Notes: generated from the letters alone by a model not told the origin. Shown: positions 1 to 5,999, counted from the stretch's first letter. The stretch is 7,111 nucleotides of DNA from a bacterium UBP8_UBA817 (GCA_002296285.1 DBHX01000033.1:1-7111), one strand, 5' to 3'. Numbers and translations: made by a program.

Positions 1-175
1 GAATGCCTTGATCTAGGCGTTTTGCAACAGTCCCATTATGAATAAGCTGAGATGTATTTGTCGCTAATTTAATGGTTGATTGATGGAATATGTATGAAAA
101 AAATTTAATCACACAATGCTTAGCGGTTGATGGTATTCGTGGTTAGGTTAGGGCCCCCCCCTAGAAAGGTTAAAT
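1..175. other. Left-edge region, no confident gene
   Basis: I find no firm gene here. Two weak possibilities exist at the edge. On the + strand, frame 1 runs 14 codons to a TAA at 43-45 and could be the last residues of a gene entering from the left. On the - strand, a frame is open from about position 116 to the window edge. It could start at a GTG and reads STIKLATNTSQLIHNGTVAK in its middle, but it has no Shine-Dalgarno sequence and no ATG. Both are too short to judge. The stretch also holds a C8 tract, described separately. Confidence 0.3.
149..163. repeat. C8 homopolymer inside a short inverted repeat
   Basis: Eight consecutive C residues (154-161) follow GGTTAGGTTAGGG. TAGGG at 149-153 can pair with CCCTA at 159-163 around a five-C loop. 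It lies 12 bases beyond the stop codon of the 62-residue gene, but no T-run follows on either strand, so it does not look like a standard terminator. Its role is unknown. Tract length may vary between cells or be misread in sequencing. Confidence 0.5.
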
Positions 176-364
176 TTATAGCTTGTCGTAATCAGCTTTT
201 GAACAGAATTTGGTTAAGTTTGTTCCATCATCGTCTTGAGCTTTGAAAGCATAACGGATTTGAGTTCCTTTAGTTGTGTCTCTTTTGTACTCAACTTTTT
301 CGATGTTAGATTCATCAATTTGAACCTTTTTTCTTTTTTTAACATTGTAAAATTCTATAGCCAT
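176..364 (-). CDS. Small hypothetical protein, 62 aa
   Basis: I do not recognise a named family. The protein starts MAIEFYNVKKRKKVQIDES and is rich in Lys and Asp. It has alternating charged and aromatic residues, one Cys near residue 54, and no signal peptide or membrane segment, so it is probably a small soluble cytoplasmic protein with strand-like segments. The start is well supported: AAGGAG at 377-372 lies 7 nt before the ATG, the best ribosome binding site in the window. It is transcribed in the same direction as the sensory operon but lies about 95 nt beyond the last gene of that operon, so it may be read separately. A coding region is likely because of the binding site and the ordinary amino acid composition. 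Function is unknown. Confidence 0.75.
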   Translation of the reverse strand: MAIEFYNVKKRKKVQIDESNIEKVEYKRDTTKGTQIRYAFKAQDDDGTNLTKFCSKADYDKL

Positions 365-406
365 TATAGTTCTCCTTTTTTCTTTTTTTACATAGTAACA
401 TACCTT

Positions 407-423
407 CTTGGTTTTTGGCCAAG
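407..423. repeat. Inverted repeat between S41 gene and the 62-aa gene
   Basis: CTTGG (407-411) and CCAAG (419-423) can form a 5-bp stem around a 7-nt loop. The second half overlaps the 8-bp palindrome TTGGCCAA (415-422). In the minus direction no T-run follows, so it is a poor terminator for the upstream operon. It could be an operator or a leader hairpin for the 62-residue gene. This is seen directly, but the function is a guess. Confidence 0.25.
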
Positions 424-459
424 GTTTTGAATGTAAATACGCATAAATTTTTTTTGAAT

Positions 460-1077
460 TTATTTTGAGGCATTTCTTAGTGCCAATGCGGTTAAATATT
501 GTGCTTCTTTATCGGTGGTTGGCCATTCAAATTCAATGTCTGGTTTAATTTTGGTGATGTTCATGCCCGTGTATTTTGTGGGCGTATTTTTCGTGGATAT
601 ATTGGTTTTTCCGTAGGTGGTTTTGCCAATAATCAAGTGATTGGGATGATGTTTTAAAATGGTTGCGGTGGCTTCAGCAGCGGATGCGGTGGTTTCATTA
701 ACTAAGATAATCAGGGCTTTTGTTGATAAAAATGGGTGGTTCATGGGGCGTGTAATGAGTAGTGGTTCCCCATTATCTTGGGTGAATTCTATCAAGGTGT
801 TTTGGGTGACAAAGAGCGCGCCAAATGCGACCGCATCGTGCAAATTGCCGCCATTGTTGTCTTGAAGGTCAATAATCACAGTGTGCGGTGTTTCTGGAAG
901 TTCACGGAGTTCTTTGATGGTTTTTTCTGTAATGCTCCCGGTAAATTCCTTGATTGTGATGGCCATGCTATCCGAGATGGGGCGGATGGATACGGTTGCG
1001 AATGCAATGGTGCTGCATAGACCGATGAGTAATGATTGTTTAAACAAAGGTAAATAAGTCAGTGAGCCCTGACACAT
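460..1077 (-). CDS. Exported S41-family (C-terminal-processing type) serine peptidase, PDZ-less
   Basis: S41 peptidases use a Ser-Lys dyad to cut proteins outside the cytoplasm. The core motifs are visible (residue numbers count from the TTG at 1080, one codon before the ATG used here). These are IIDLQDNNGG (69-78), LVNETTASAAE (126-136) with the likely nucleophile Ser133, and IIGKTTYGK (150-158) with the likely base Lys158. The 25-residue Ser-Lys spacing equals that of E. coli Tsp/Prc. A hydrophobic stretch (about 15-31) looks like a signal peptide or anchor. At about 205 residues it is far shorter than CtpA/Prc relatives and has no room for a PDZ domain. The ATG at 1077 is chosen because AGAAG lies 6 nt upstream. 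The TTG at 1080 or the TTG at 1047 (giving MFKQSLLIGLCS) are alternatives. The start overlaps the end of the STAS gene by 38 nt, so it is the last gene of the operon. The substrate is unknown. Confidence 0.85.
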   Translation of the reverse strand: MCQGSLTYLPLFKQSLLIGLCSTIAFATVSIRPISDSMAITIKEFTGSITEKTIKELRELPETPHTVIIDLQDNNGGNLHDAVAFGALFVTQNTLIEFTQDNGEPLLITRPMNHPFLSTKALIILVNETTASAAEATATILKHHPNHLIIGKTTYGKTNISTKNTPTKYTGMNITKIKPDIEFEWPTTDKEAQYLTALALRNASK

Positions 1078-1342
1078 CAAACACTTCTTTTAGGAATTCA
1101 TTGAGCCCAGCAATGGTAGTGATCCCATTAAAGGATTGTGTTTTTTTATCTGCTAATATGAATACGCGAAGCCCAGTACTCGAAATGTAATCCACGTTTT
1201 CACAATTTAATGTAATGGATGGGCATGATTCTGTAATCAGTGGTAAGAGTTGTTGTTCGAGTTCACCTGCGGTGAGGGTGTCGATTCGCCCTGAAATATG
1301 GACGATTGGTGTTGGATGGGTGTTTTCAATGCGTATGTTCAT
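1040..1342 (-). CDS. STAS-domain anti-sigma-factor antagonist (RsbV/SpoIIAA-like)
   Basis: This 100-residue protein is a single STAS domain with no membrane segment. Members of this family bind an anti-sigma kinase or another partner when unphosphorylated and release it when phosphorylated on a conserved Ser. The opening MNIRIENTHPTPIVHISGRI matches the first strands of the fold, and DYISSTGLR (51-59) is the phosphorylation loop. By alignment with the DSTGLG loop of RsbV, Ser55 is the likely target. AAGGAG lies 5 nt before the ATG. The start overlaps the stop of the upstream phosphatase/kinase gene in an ATGA, so translation is probably coupled and the two proteins are probably made together as partners. 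No sigma factor or other target is encoded in the window. Confidence 0.92.
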   Translation of the reverse strand: MNIRIENTHPTPIVHISGRIDTLTAGELEQQLLPLITESCPSITLNCENVDYISSTGLRVFILADKKTQSFNGITTIAGLNEFLKEVFDVSGLTDLFTFV

Positions 1343-3237
1343 GAGAGCTCCTTTACGATGGTGAGTTGGTTTTTTTCATTGATGCGTTGATACTGAATGT
1401 CATCCACCATTTTTTTGATGATGTGAACCCCTAACCCTCCGACAGGGCGGTCACTAATATCCGAAATGGTGTCAACGTCTGGCGCATCCGTTAATGGATT
1501 AAATGGGATGGCATCATCTTCCACATGAATGGTAACTTTATTGTTTTTGAATAAGAAACGAACGAAAATCGTGTGAGGGTTGCTGTCTTGATACCCATAA
1601 AAAATGGTGTTGGATAATAATTCTTCGAGCACCAAATTAATGCTTTTTTCAATTTTATCTTGCAGTTGATGTTTCTTTGAAAATGCCGTGGTTACGTGTT
1701 GCAATTTGATCAGTTCATCAATGTCATTGTTGAGTGATATGACCAATGGGTTTGGAATTTCCTTTTCCTTGGCTGAAAACTTTACACTTAAAATGGTGAT
1801 GTCATCATGAGGGTCGACGCCATTGGTAAACGTATCTAAGGCCGCGTTGAGGGTTTGGGTGCAGGTTTTTGCACTTGGGTTTGACAGGTCCATGAGCACG
1901 TTTTTGATGGCCTCGTCCCCAAATAATTCATTCTTTTCGTTATGGGCTTCATTGACGCCATCGGTGTACATGATCATGACCGAATTCTGTGTTAGTTGGG
2001 CTTGATTGGATGGGTAATATTGATGTTCTTGAATGCCAATGACGGGGTTGTTGGTGGAAGGGAGTGTTGTGATACCGGTGTTTGAGCATATGAAGGGGCT
2101 TGGGTGGCCCGCATTGACATAGTCCATGATGCCAGTGTTTATATTGATGGCGGCAAAAAATAACGACACAAACATCAAATTTGGATTATGTTTGCTGATT
2201 TGTTTATTGACTGTGGTGATAATGTCTGTGGGGTCATTTAAATAGTCAATGCTGGTTCGAATGCTGGTTAATGTGGCGGCCATGACCAGTGCGGCCGATA
2301 CCCCTTTTCCTGAAACATCGCCAATGGCAACATAGACGGTATCCCCTTTTTCAACCACATCATAAAAATCACCGCCCACATCTTTGGCCGGGCATATGTA
2401 GGGACTAAATGTTAAATGATTCGACCCTGTTATTTTTGGCGCTTCGTCCAGAAGGTTCATTTGAATATCATGGGCAATGGTCAATTCTTTTTTAATTGCG
2501 GAGTTTCTTGCGGAGGCCTCGGTTAATTGTTCGACATGGCGCTCCAACTCTTGATGCAAGGACAGGTAATTTTTTGTAAACAGTCCAATTTCATCATTTA
2601 ATTCAGCAATTTTTTTAATCTCATGCTGATTGGCTTTTGAGATATCAAATTGGTATCGTTCAATGTTTTTGGTGAAATTGGTTAAGGTATTTAATGGTTG
2701 TGTGACATTTTTAATAACACGCCGAAGAAGCCATAAACACAGTGCCATGATGATGGTGATAACAATCAGGACCAACGGAAAGGTTTTCGTTAAGTGATGC
2801 ATGATGAGGTCTGTATTCATGCCGACATGGACATGCCCCAAGCTGCCATAAAGAATGCCATGCTTGATTTCAATTGAGTTCAATGATGGGATGGTTAACA
2901 CCCGTTGATTCTCTTTAATGGCATCAATGATATCTTGGGGGGGCTGTGGTGAAAATGTGTCCAATACCAATTCATTGGTTTCATTGGTGATGTAGATATA
3001 CTGAATGCCGTCAATTTTTGCGTAATTGTTAATTAGATCTTGAAACCCGGCAATGTCCATTACGGCCAGTTTCAATGCCACCGAATCGGCAATGCTTTCA
3101 GACAATACTTTTCCTGTATTAATGAGTTCTTCCGTTAAGATGTTTTTTAGGTTGTAAAATGACAGCCCTCCCAAGAGGATGGTTAGTGCGATGAAGGACA
3201 TTAAAATGCGGGTAAATATTTTCTTAAATACGCTCAT
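1339..3237 (-). CDS. Membrane HAMP-PP2C (SpoIIE/RsbU type) phosphatase fused to a GHKL anti-sigma kinase domain
   Basis: A 632-residue two-function switch protein. Order: transmembrane helix (about 8-28), small outer domain of Cache-like pattern (about 31-150, with IQYIYITNETNELVLDT at 78-94 and a closing GHVHVG), second helix (about 153-175), HAMP (about 172-225), helical linker, PP2C phosphatase (about 250-488), and RsbW-like ATPase (about 500-632). PP2C metal ligands are visible in DVGGDFYD (286-293, Asp290), GDVSGKG (306-312, Asp307), YTDGVNEA (424-431, Asp426) and HDDIT (477-481). The kinase has an N-box EELLSN (538-543) and a glycine loop GGLGVHI (600-606). Its DxG motif reads DDA (574-576), with Ala for Gly. 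The phosphatase should dephosphorylate the downstream STAS protein and the kinase should phosphorylate it, as in the HsbR/HsbA and CrsR/CrsA pairs of gamma-proteobacteria. The start overlaps the upstream gene by 14 nt and has only a weak GGGTG ribosome binding site, which fits coupled translation. Confidence 0.92.
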   Translation of the reverse strand: MSVFKKIFTRILMSFIALTILLGGLSFYNLKNILTEELINTGKVLSESIADSVALKLAVMDIAGFQDLINNYAKIDGIQYIYITNETNELVLDTFSPQPPQDIIDAIKENQRVLTIPSLNSIEIKHGILYGSLGHVHVGMNTDLIMHHLTKTFPLVLIVITIIMALCLWLLRRVIKNVTQPLNTLTNFTKNIERYQFDISKANQHEIKKIAELNDEIGLFTKNYLSLHQELERHVEQLTEASARNSAIKKELTIAHDIQMNLLDEAPKITGSNHLTFSPYICPAKDVGGDFYDVVEKGDTVYVAIGDVSGKGVSAALVMAATLTSIRTSIDYLNDPTDIITTVNKQISKHNPNLMFVSLFFAAININTGIMDYVNAGHPSPFICSNTGITTLPSTNNPVIGIQEHQYYPSNQAQLTQNSVMIMYTDGVNEAHNEKNELFGDEAIKNVLMDLSNPSAKTCTQTLNAALDTFTNGVDPHDDITILSVKFSAKEKEIPNPLVISLNNDIDELIKLQHVTTAFSKKHQLQDKIEKSINLVLEELLSNTIFYGYQDSNPHTIFVRFLFKNNKVTIHVEDDAIPFNPLTDAPDVDTISDISDRPVGGLGVHIIKKMVDDIQYQRINEKNQLTIVKELS

Positions 3238-4291
3238 AAGGCACCCAATGGTTGGTCTTCCAAGTTAGCAAGGTAACGGTATGTTTTTTATTGAGTTGGG
3301 TTTCAATATCCGTGTGGTTTTTTTGAATGTCTTCCAATGAATGGTTGCTCAATAGTCGAGCCAGTGTCATGGTGTTTTTGTAGCCTTCGTATCGAATGGG
3401 CGTGAATGATTGGTTGGTGATGGTTTTGTATTGATCGATATCTTCAATGTCATTTTCATGGGGGATCACCTGGCTGTAAATGAGGTTGTTTAATGCCTTG
3501 GGGGTTGTCTTGAGCAATGCAATGAGTGATATGGGGTCTGAAAAGGAAATGGTGGCAATTGGGATATCACTGTTTTTTCGAATGGCTTTAATGATGCCCG
3601 CACTGGCTTCATAAGATGAGATGCAAATAATGGCATCGGGCCGTTGGGCAAGCAATAGTTTGGCACTTGAACTGAAATCCGCATCGATGGTTTTTCCACG
3701 TTGATAGCTGGCGATGGATACGGGGGCCAAGGACTGTTCGGCCAATGCTTTTTGGATTCCGAGTAATCCACTTTGCCCAAAGGTGTCTTTTTGGAAATAG
3801 ACGGCAATTCGTTTCTTTTTTTTGCGCATGAGGGCGTCAATGATGACTTGGCTTTCTTCCCAATAATTTGGTCGCCAATGCAGGATATGCTCACCAATTA
3901 AGTCTTGGTGCAATGTTTGAGCGCCCGTAAATGGGAAAAACAATAGTTTATTGTGTTTAATCAGCAGTGGGGCGGCTTGATGCGTGGTTGGGGTACCAAC
4001 GTAAGAAAATAAAAGATCAACGTTGTTGTTTTTTATGAATGAATGGGTGTTTTTGATTGTTTTTTCTGGGATGTATTGATCATCAAGTACGATTAATTCA
4101 ATTTTTTTTCCATTAATTCCACCATTATTATTGATGTGGATAATGGTTGGCCGTATGCCTTCGAGCAGCGATATGCCAAGTTGTTGGGATGGACCGGTCA
4201 AGGGGGCTGACATACCGATTTTAATGGTGCTTGCATTGAGCATTCCAACGCATGCAATGAGAAATAAATAAGTTGCTGAAAAAAGATTCAT
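3224..4291 (-). CDS. Exported LivJ-type substrate-binding protein (Peripla_BP_6 family)
   Basis: This 355-residue type I periplasmic binding protein belongs to the group that binds branched-chain amino acids, amides or urea. IKIGMSAPLTGPSQQLGISL starts the mature domain at about residue 23. NNNGGINGKKIELIVLDD (54-71) is the typical next block, and FSYVGTPTTHQAAPLL (95-110) is part of the ligand cleft. The N-terminus is hydrophobic (about 3-20) but lacks a Lys or Arg. LIAC (11-14) fits a lipobox, so a lipoprotein anchor is possible; otherwise cleavage would fall near LNA-ST. It heads a minus-strand operon with a sensory phosphatase/kinase, a STAS protein and a peptidase. No permease or ABC ATPase is nearby, so a receptor role is more likely than transport. 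No Shine-Dalgarno sequence precedes the ATG. A TACAAT ends 8 nt before it, so the mRNA may be leaderless. Confidence 0.9.
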   Translation of the reverse strand: MNLFSATYLFLIACVGMLNASTIKIGMSAPLTGPSQQLGISLLEGIRPTIIHINNNGGINGKKIELIVLDDQYIPEKTIKNTHSFIKNNNVDLLFSYVGTPTTHQAAPLLIKHNKLLFFPFTGAQTLHQDLIGEHILHWRPNYWEESQVIIDALMRKKKKRIAVYFQKDTFGQSGLLGIQKALAEQSLAPVSIASYQRGKTIDADFSSSAKLLLAQRPDAIICISSYEASAGIIKAIRKNSDIPIATISFSDPISLIALLKTTPKALNNLIYSQVIPHENDIEDIDQYKTITNQSFTPIRYEGYKNTMTLARLLSNHSLEDIQKNHTDIETQLNKKHTVTLLTWKTNHWVPYERI

Positions 4292-4299
4292 TATGGATT

Positions 4300-4309
4300 A
4301 TTGTATAAT
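4300..4309. promoter_or_regulatory. Overlapping divergent -10-like elements
   Basis: On the + strand TATAAT occupies 4304-4309. On the - strand TACAAT reads from 4305 to 4300, 8 nt before the ATG of the binding-protein gene. Neither has a convincing -35 hexamer at 16-18 bp. The minus element could start the whole sensory operon at or next to the first codon. The plus element points toward menB and the small ORF. The hexamers are visible; their activity is inferred. Confidence 0.4.
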
Positions 4310-4313
4310 TAAT

Positions 4314-4595
4314 ATGTTAAACGCGGTAGACATAAATCAATTTTTGTCCAATGAGTTATCCAGCACAACGGATGTTGGCATAGCGCAGTTAATTCAGGAC
4401 GCTATGGCCATGTCTACGGCGAGATCCCAATTGTTGGCCCAGGAAACGGTGGATCATCGCATGGGGTTGTATTGCTTCGGAGTTTCCACGCATATGATTG
4501 GATTGTTTGATTCGGGAAATGGAAAGAAATTGTCCGGATGGCTTGCCGGTTCACATGGATGCTACAGGTGCGCTAATTTAGGTGTCTTTTTTTAA
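4314..4595 (+). CDS. Doubtful small ORF, up to 93 aa, unknown
   Basis: This frame fills most of the gap between the binding-protein gene and menB. I recognise no family. From ATG 4314 it reads MLNAVDINQFLSNELSSTTD and continues with a plausible helical stretch, DVGIAQLIQDAMAMSTARSQ. The second half holds Cys residues (GCYRC near the end) and is less protein-like. An in-frame ATG at 4293 lies one base from the divergent ATG and upstream of the TATAAT, so it is unlikely to be the true start. There is no ribosome binding site, and ATG 4314 is only 4 nt after the TATAAT, close for a leaderless start. Its codons are less G-biased than those of menB. It may be a short gene, a gene remnant or non-coding leader sequence. 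Confidence 0.3.
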   Translation: MLNAVDINQFLSNELSSTTDVGIAQLIQDAMAMSTARSQLLAQETVDHRMGLYCFGVSTHMIGLFDSGNGKKLSGWLAGSHGCYRCANLGVFF

Positions 4596-4606
4596 GGGTA
4601 TGGCTT

Positions 4607-4615
4607 TGGTACAAT
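4607..4615 (+). promoter_or_regulatory. Extended -10 promoter of menB
   Basis: TGGTACAAT matches the extended -10 pattern TGn followed by a TATAAT-like hexamer (TACAAT, 5 of 6). No good -35 is present: the expected place is a T-run, which an extended -10 can tolerate. Transcription would start around 4622-4624, exactly at the menB ATG (4623). Confidence 0.55.
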
Positions 4616-4622
4616 AAAGTCC

Positions 4623-5489
4623 ATGCAACCATTTCATTTGGATTCTTGGGAATTGATTGATCATTCCTACACTGACATTACCTATCATCAAGCCAAGGGC
4701 CAGGGAACGGTTCGAATTGCCATTAACCGGCCGGAGTGTCGCAATGCGTTTCGTCCTCAGACGGTGGATGAATTACTGCATGCACTGGACCATGCGCGAT
4801 TGAATACCAAGATTGGTTGTGTGATATTCACTGGCAATGGGCCATCCCCCAACGATGGTGGGTGGGCGTTTAGTTCGGGTGGGGATCAGCGCATTCGTGG
4901 GGCGGATGGGTACCAATACGATGGTGCGCCAACGGGGGGTCGGCTTCATATATTGGAGGTTCAGCGGCTGATTCGCTTCATGCCCAAAATTGTGATTGCC
5001 GTGGTGCCTGGGTGGGCCGTTGGTGGTGGGCATTCGTTGCATGTGGTGTGTGATTTAACGATTGCATCGAAAGAGCATGCGATATTTAAGCAAACCGATC
5101 CCGATGTGGCGAGTTTTGATTCGGGGTATGGGTCGGCGTATTTGGCCAAACAGATTGGTCAAAAGCGTGCCCGTGAGATCTTCTTTTTGGGGCTCAATTA
5201 TTCGGCCCAAGAGGCGTTTGATATGGGCATGGTCAATGCGGTGGTGCCGCATTCAGAGATTGAAACCAAAGCCCTGGAATGGGGGTCACTCATTAATGCC
5301 AAATCGCCAACGGCCATGCGCATGCTCAAGTATGGGTTTAATTTAGCGGATGATGGGATGGTGGGGCAGCAATTATTTGCGGGGGAGGCCACGCGATTGG
5401 CGTATGGTACGGACGAGGCCAAAGAGGGTCGGGACGCCTTTGTTGAAAAGCGGCCCCAAGATTACTCGTCATTTGATTGGGCGGTTTGA
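4623..5489 (+). CDS. menB: 1,4-dihydroxy-2-naphthoyl-CoA synthase (MenB), type II
   Basis: MenB closes the second ring of the menaquinone precursor, turning o-succinylbenzoyl-CoA into DHNA-CoA in the cytoplasm. The 288 residues form one crotonase fold of normal length. Visible motifs are GGWAFSSGGDQRIRGADGYQ (79-98), with oxyanion-hole glycines and the flexible active-site loop, PGWAVGGGHSLH (129-140), and FKQTDPDVASFDSGYGSAYL (155-174), with catalytic Ser164 and Asp166. The C-terminus ends in EGRDAFVEKRPQDYSSF. Asp159 in QTD stands where E. coli has Gly156. Enzymes with this Asp (Asp185 in M. tuberculosis) use its carboxylate instead of bound bicarbonate. Long blocks read almost as I recall the mycobacterial enzyme, suggesting an actinobacterial-like lineage or simply a conserved type II enzyme. 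No other men gene is in the window. There is no Shine-Dalgarno sequence, and the ATG lies 7 nt after an extended -10, so a leaderless mRNA is likely. Confidence 0.97.
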   Translation: MQPFHLDSWELIDHSYTDITYHQAKGQGTVRIAINRPECRNAFRPQTVDELLHALDHARLNTKIGCVIFTGNGPSPNDGGWAFSSGGDQRIRGADGYQYDGAPTGGRLHILEVQRLIRFMPKIVIAVVPGWAVGGGHSLHVVCDLTIASKEHAIFKQTDPDVASFDSGYGSAYLAKQIGQKRAREIFFLGLNYSAQEAFDMGMVNAVVPHSEIETKALEWGSLINAKSPTAMRMLKYGFNLADDGMVGQQLFAGEATRLAYGTDEAKEGRDAFVEKRPQDYSSFDWAV

Positions 5490-5841
5490 CGGTTCATTAA
5501 ATTTAGCCTTCAGGGGTGTTGATGTGGTTTTTGGCGGGTGCTCTGAAAAGTATTGAATCACATGGGCGGGCCAGGAAAACGAGTTTCCAAGAGCCGAAAT
5601 CACGGTGGTATCCCAAAGGTGTCCCTCGGAAAAGTGGTATGGTGGTGCGTTAGCATTTGGGTCATGGCGTTAAGCATGGGGGTGGGGTTATTGAGGATGG
5701 GGTCACGGCCCAATCTTTGTTGGTCAATGGCTTTTTGTTCGATGTGTGCGGTAAGTTTCGTGATGGTTATTCAATGGGGCTGTCAGTTTATAACATTTGG
5801 ATGGGCCCATACTTGCAAGTGTAGCAATAAAATATTTAAAC
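5490..5841. other. Non-coding or degraded stretch between menB and the terminator
   Basis: No convincing gene lies here. A + frame (ATG 5562, stop 5871-5873) gives a Cys/Trp-rich hydrophobic peptide, but it runs through the terminator T-run, so it is probably spurious. A - frame of about 55 codons (roughly 5605-5770) contains a protein-like run, QKAIDQQRLGRDPILNN, but has no clear start and ends after a His/Thr/Pro stretch. It may be a gene remnant. A small hairpin GGAAA/TTTCC (5574-5588) is also present. The stretch most likely forms the long 3' end of the menB transcript. Confidence 0.4.
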
Positions 5842-5867
5842 AAGAAGCATATCACTTCTTTTTTTTT
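5842..5867 (+). terminator. Rho-independent terminator before the tRNA promoter
   Basis: AAGAAG (5842-5847) and CTTCTT (5855-5860) form a 6-bp stem with a 7-nt loop, followed by seven more T residues. The A-rich bases before the stem can extend pairing with the T-run, so it may also work from the other side. The stem is low in GC. It sits just before the tRNA promoter and would end transcripts coming from menB. Confidence 0.55.
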
Positions 5868-5885
5868 GATTGATTGATATTTTGC

Positions 5886-5914
5886 TCGTCAATGGCGCAT
5901 GTTTTGGCTATAAT
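5886..5914 (+). promoter_or_regulatory. Promoter of the tRNA-Arg gene
   Basis: A perfect TATAAT (5909-5914) lies 17 bp after TCGTCA (5886-5891), which matches TTGACA at four of six positions. Transcription would begin near 5921, one or two bases before the mature tRNA 5' end, so the RNA would need almost no 5' trimming. Confidence 0.7.
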
Positions 5915-5922
5915 GGGTTCGT

Positions 5923-5998
5923 GCGCTCGTAGCTCAGTGGATAGAGCATCGGACTTCGAATCCGTGTGCCGGAGGTTCGAATCCTCCCGAGCGCGCCA
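5923..5998 (+). tRNA. tRNA-Arg, anticodon TCG
   Basis: A complete 76-nt cloverleaf with encoded CCA. The acceptor stem GCGCTCG (5923-5929) pairs perfectly with CGAGCGC (5988-5994). The D-arm is GCTC/GAGC (5932-5947). The anticodon loop CTTCGAA (5954-5960) gives anticodon TCG (5956-5958), which reads CGA and possibly other CGN codons. The T-arm is GGAGG TTCGAAT CCTCC (5971-5987). The variable loop has 5 nt. Base 27 (T5949) faces T5965, a mismatch at the top of the anticodon stem. The other four pairs are good, so the gene is probably functional. Confidence 0.97.
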
Positions 5999-5999
5999 T

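Noticed and set aside
3490..3897. Minus-strand 135-codon ORF inside the binding-protein gene
   Set aside because: It is a different frame of a well-supported gene. Its Pro/Ser-rich translation matches no family and it has no ribosome binding site.
4314..4448. Idea that the small ORF before menB is a FlgB-like flagellar fragment (AMAMSTARSQLLAQ)
   Set aside because: The following residues do not give the expected NIANANTPGY motif in this or a neighbouring frame, and no flagellar genes are nearby.
4961..5252. Several overlapping ORFs in other frames of menB
   Set aside because: They are shadows of the strongly conserved MenB frame and encode no recognisable protein.
5605..5770. Minus-strand frame with protein-like residues (QKAIDQQRLGRDPILNN)
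   Set aside because: It has no ATG upstream of that run, no ribosome binding site and no recognisable family. The C/A-rich strand easily yields His, Pro, Thr and Asn codons. It is kept only as a possible remnant in the region entry.
5553..5873. Plus-strand ORF giving a hydrophobic Cys/Trp-rich peptide
   Set aside because: It ends in FFFF from the terminator T-run, has no ribosome binding site, and its composition follows the local G/T bias. A terminator inside the reading frame argues against it being a gene.
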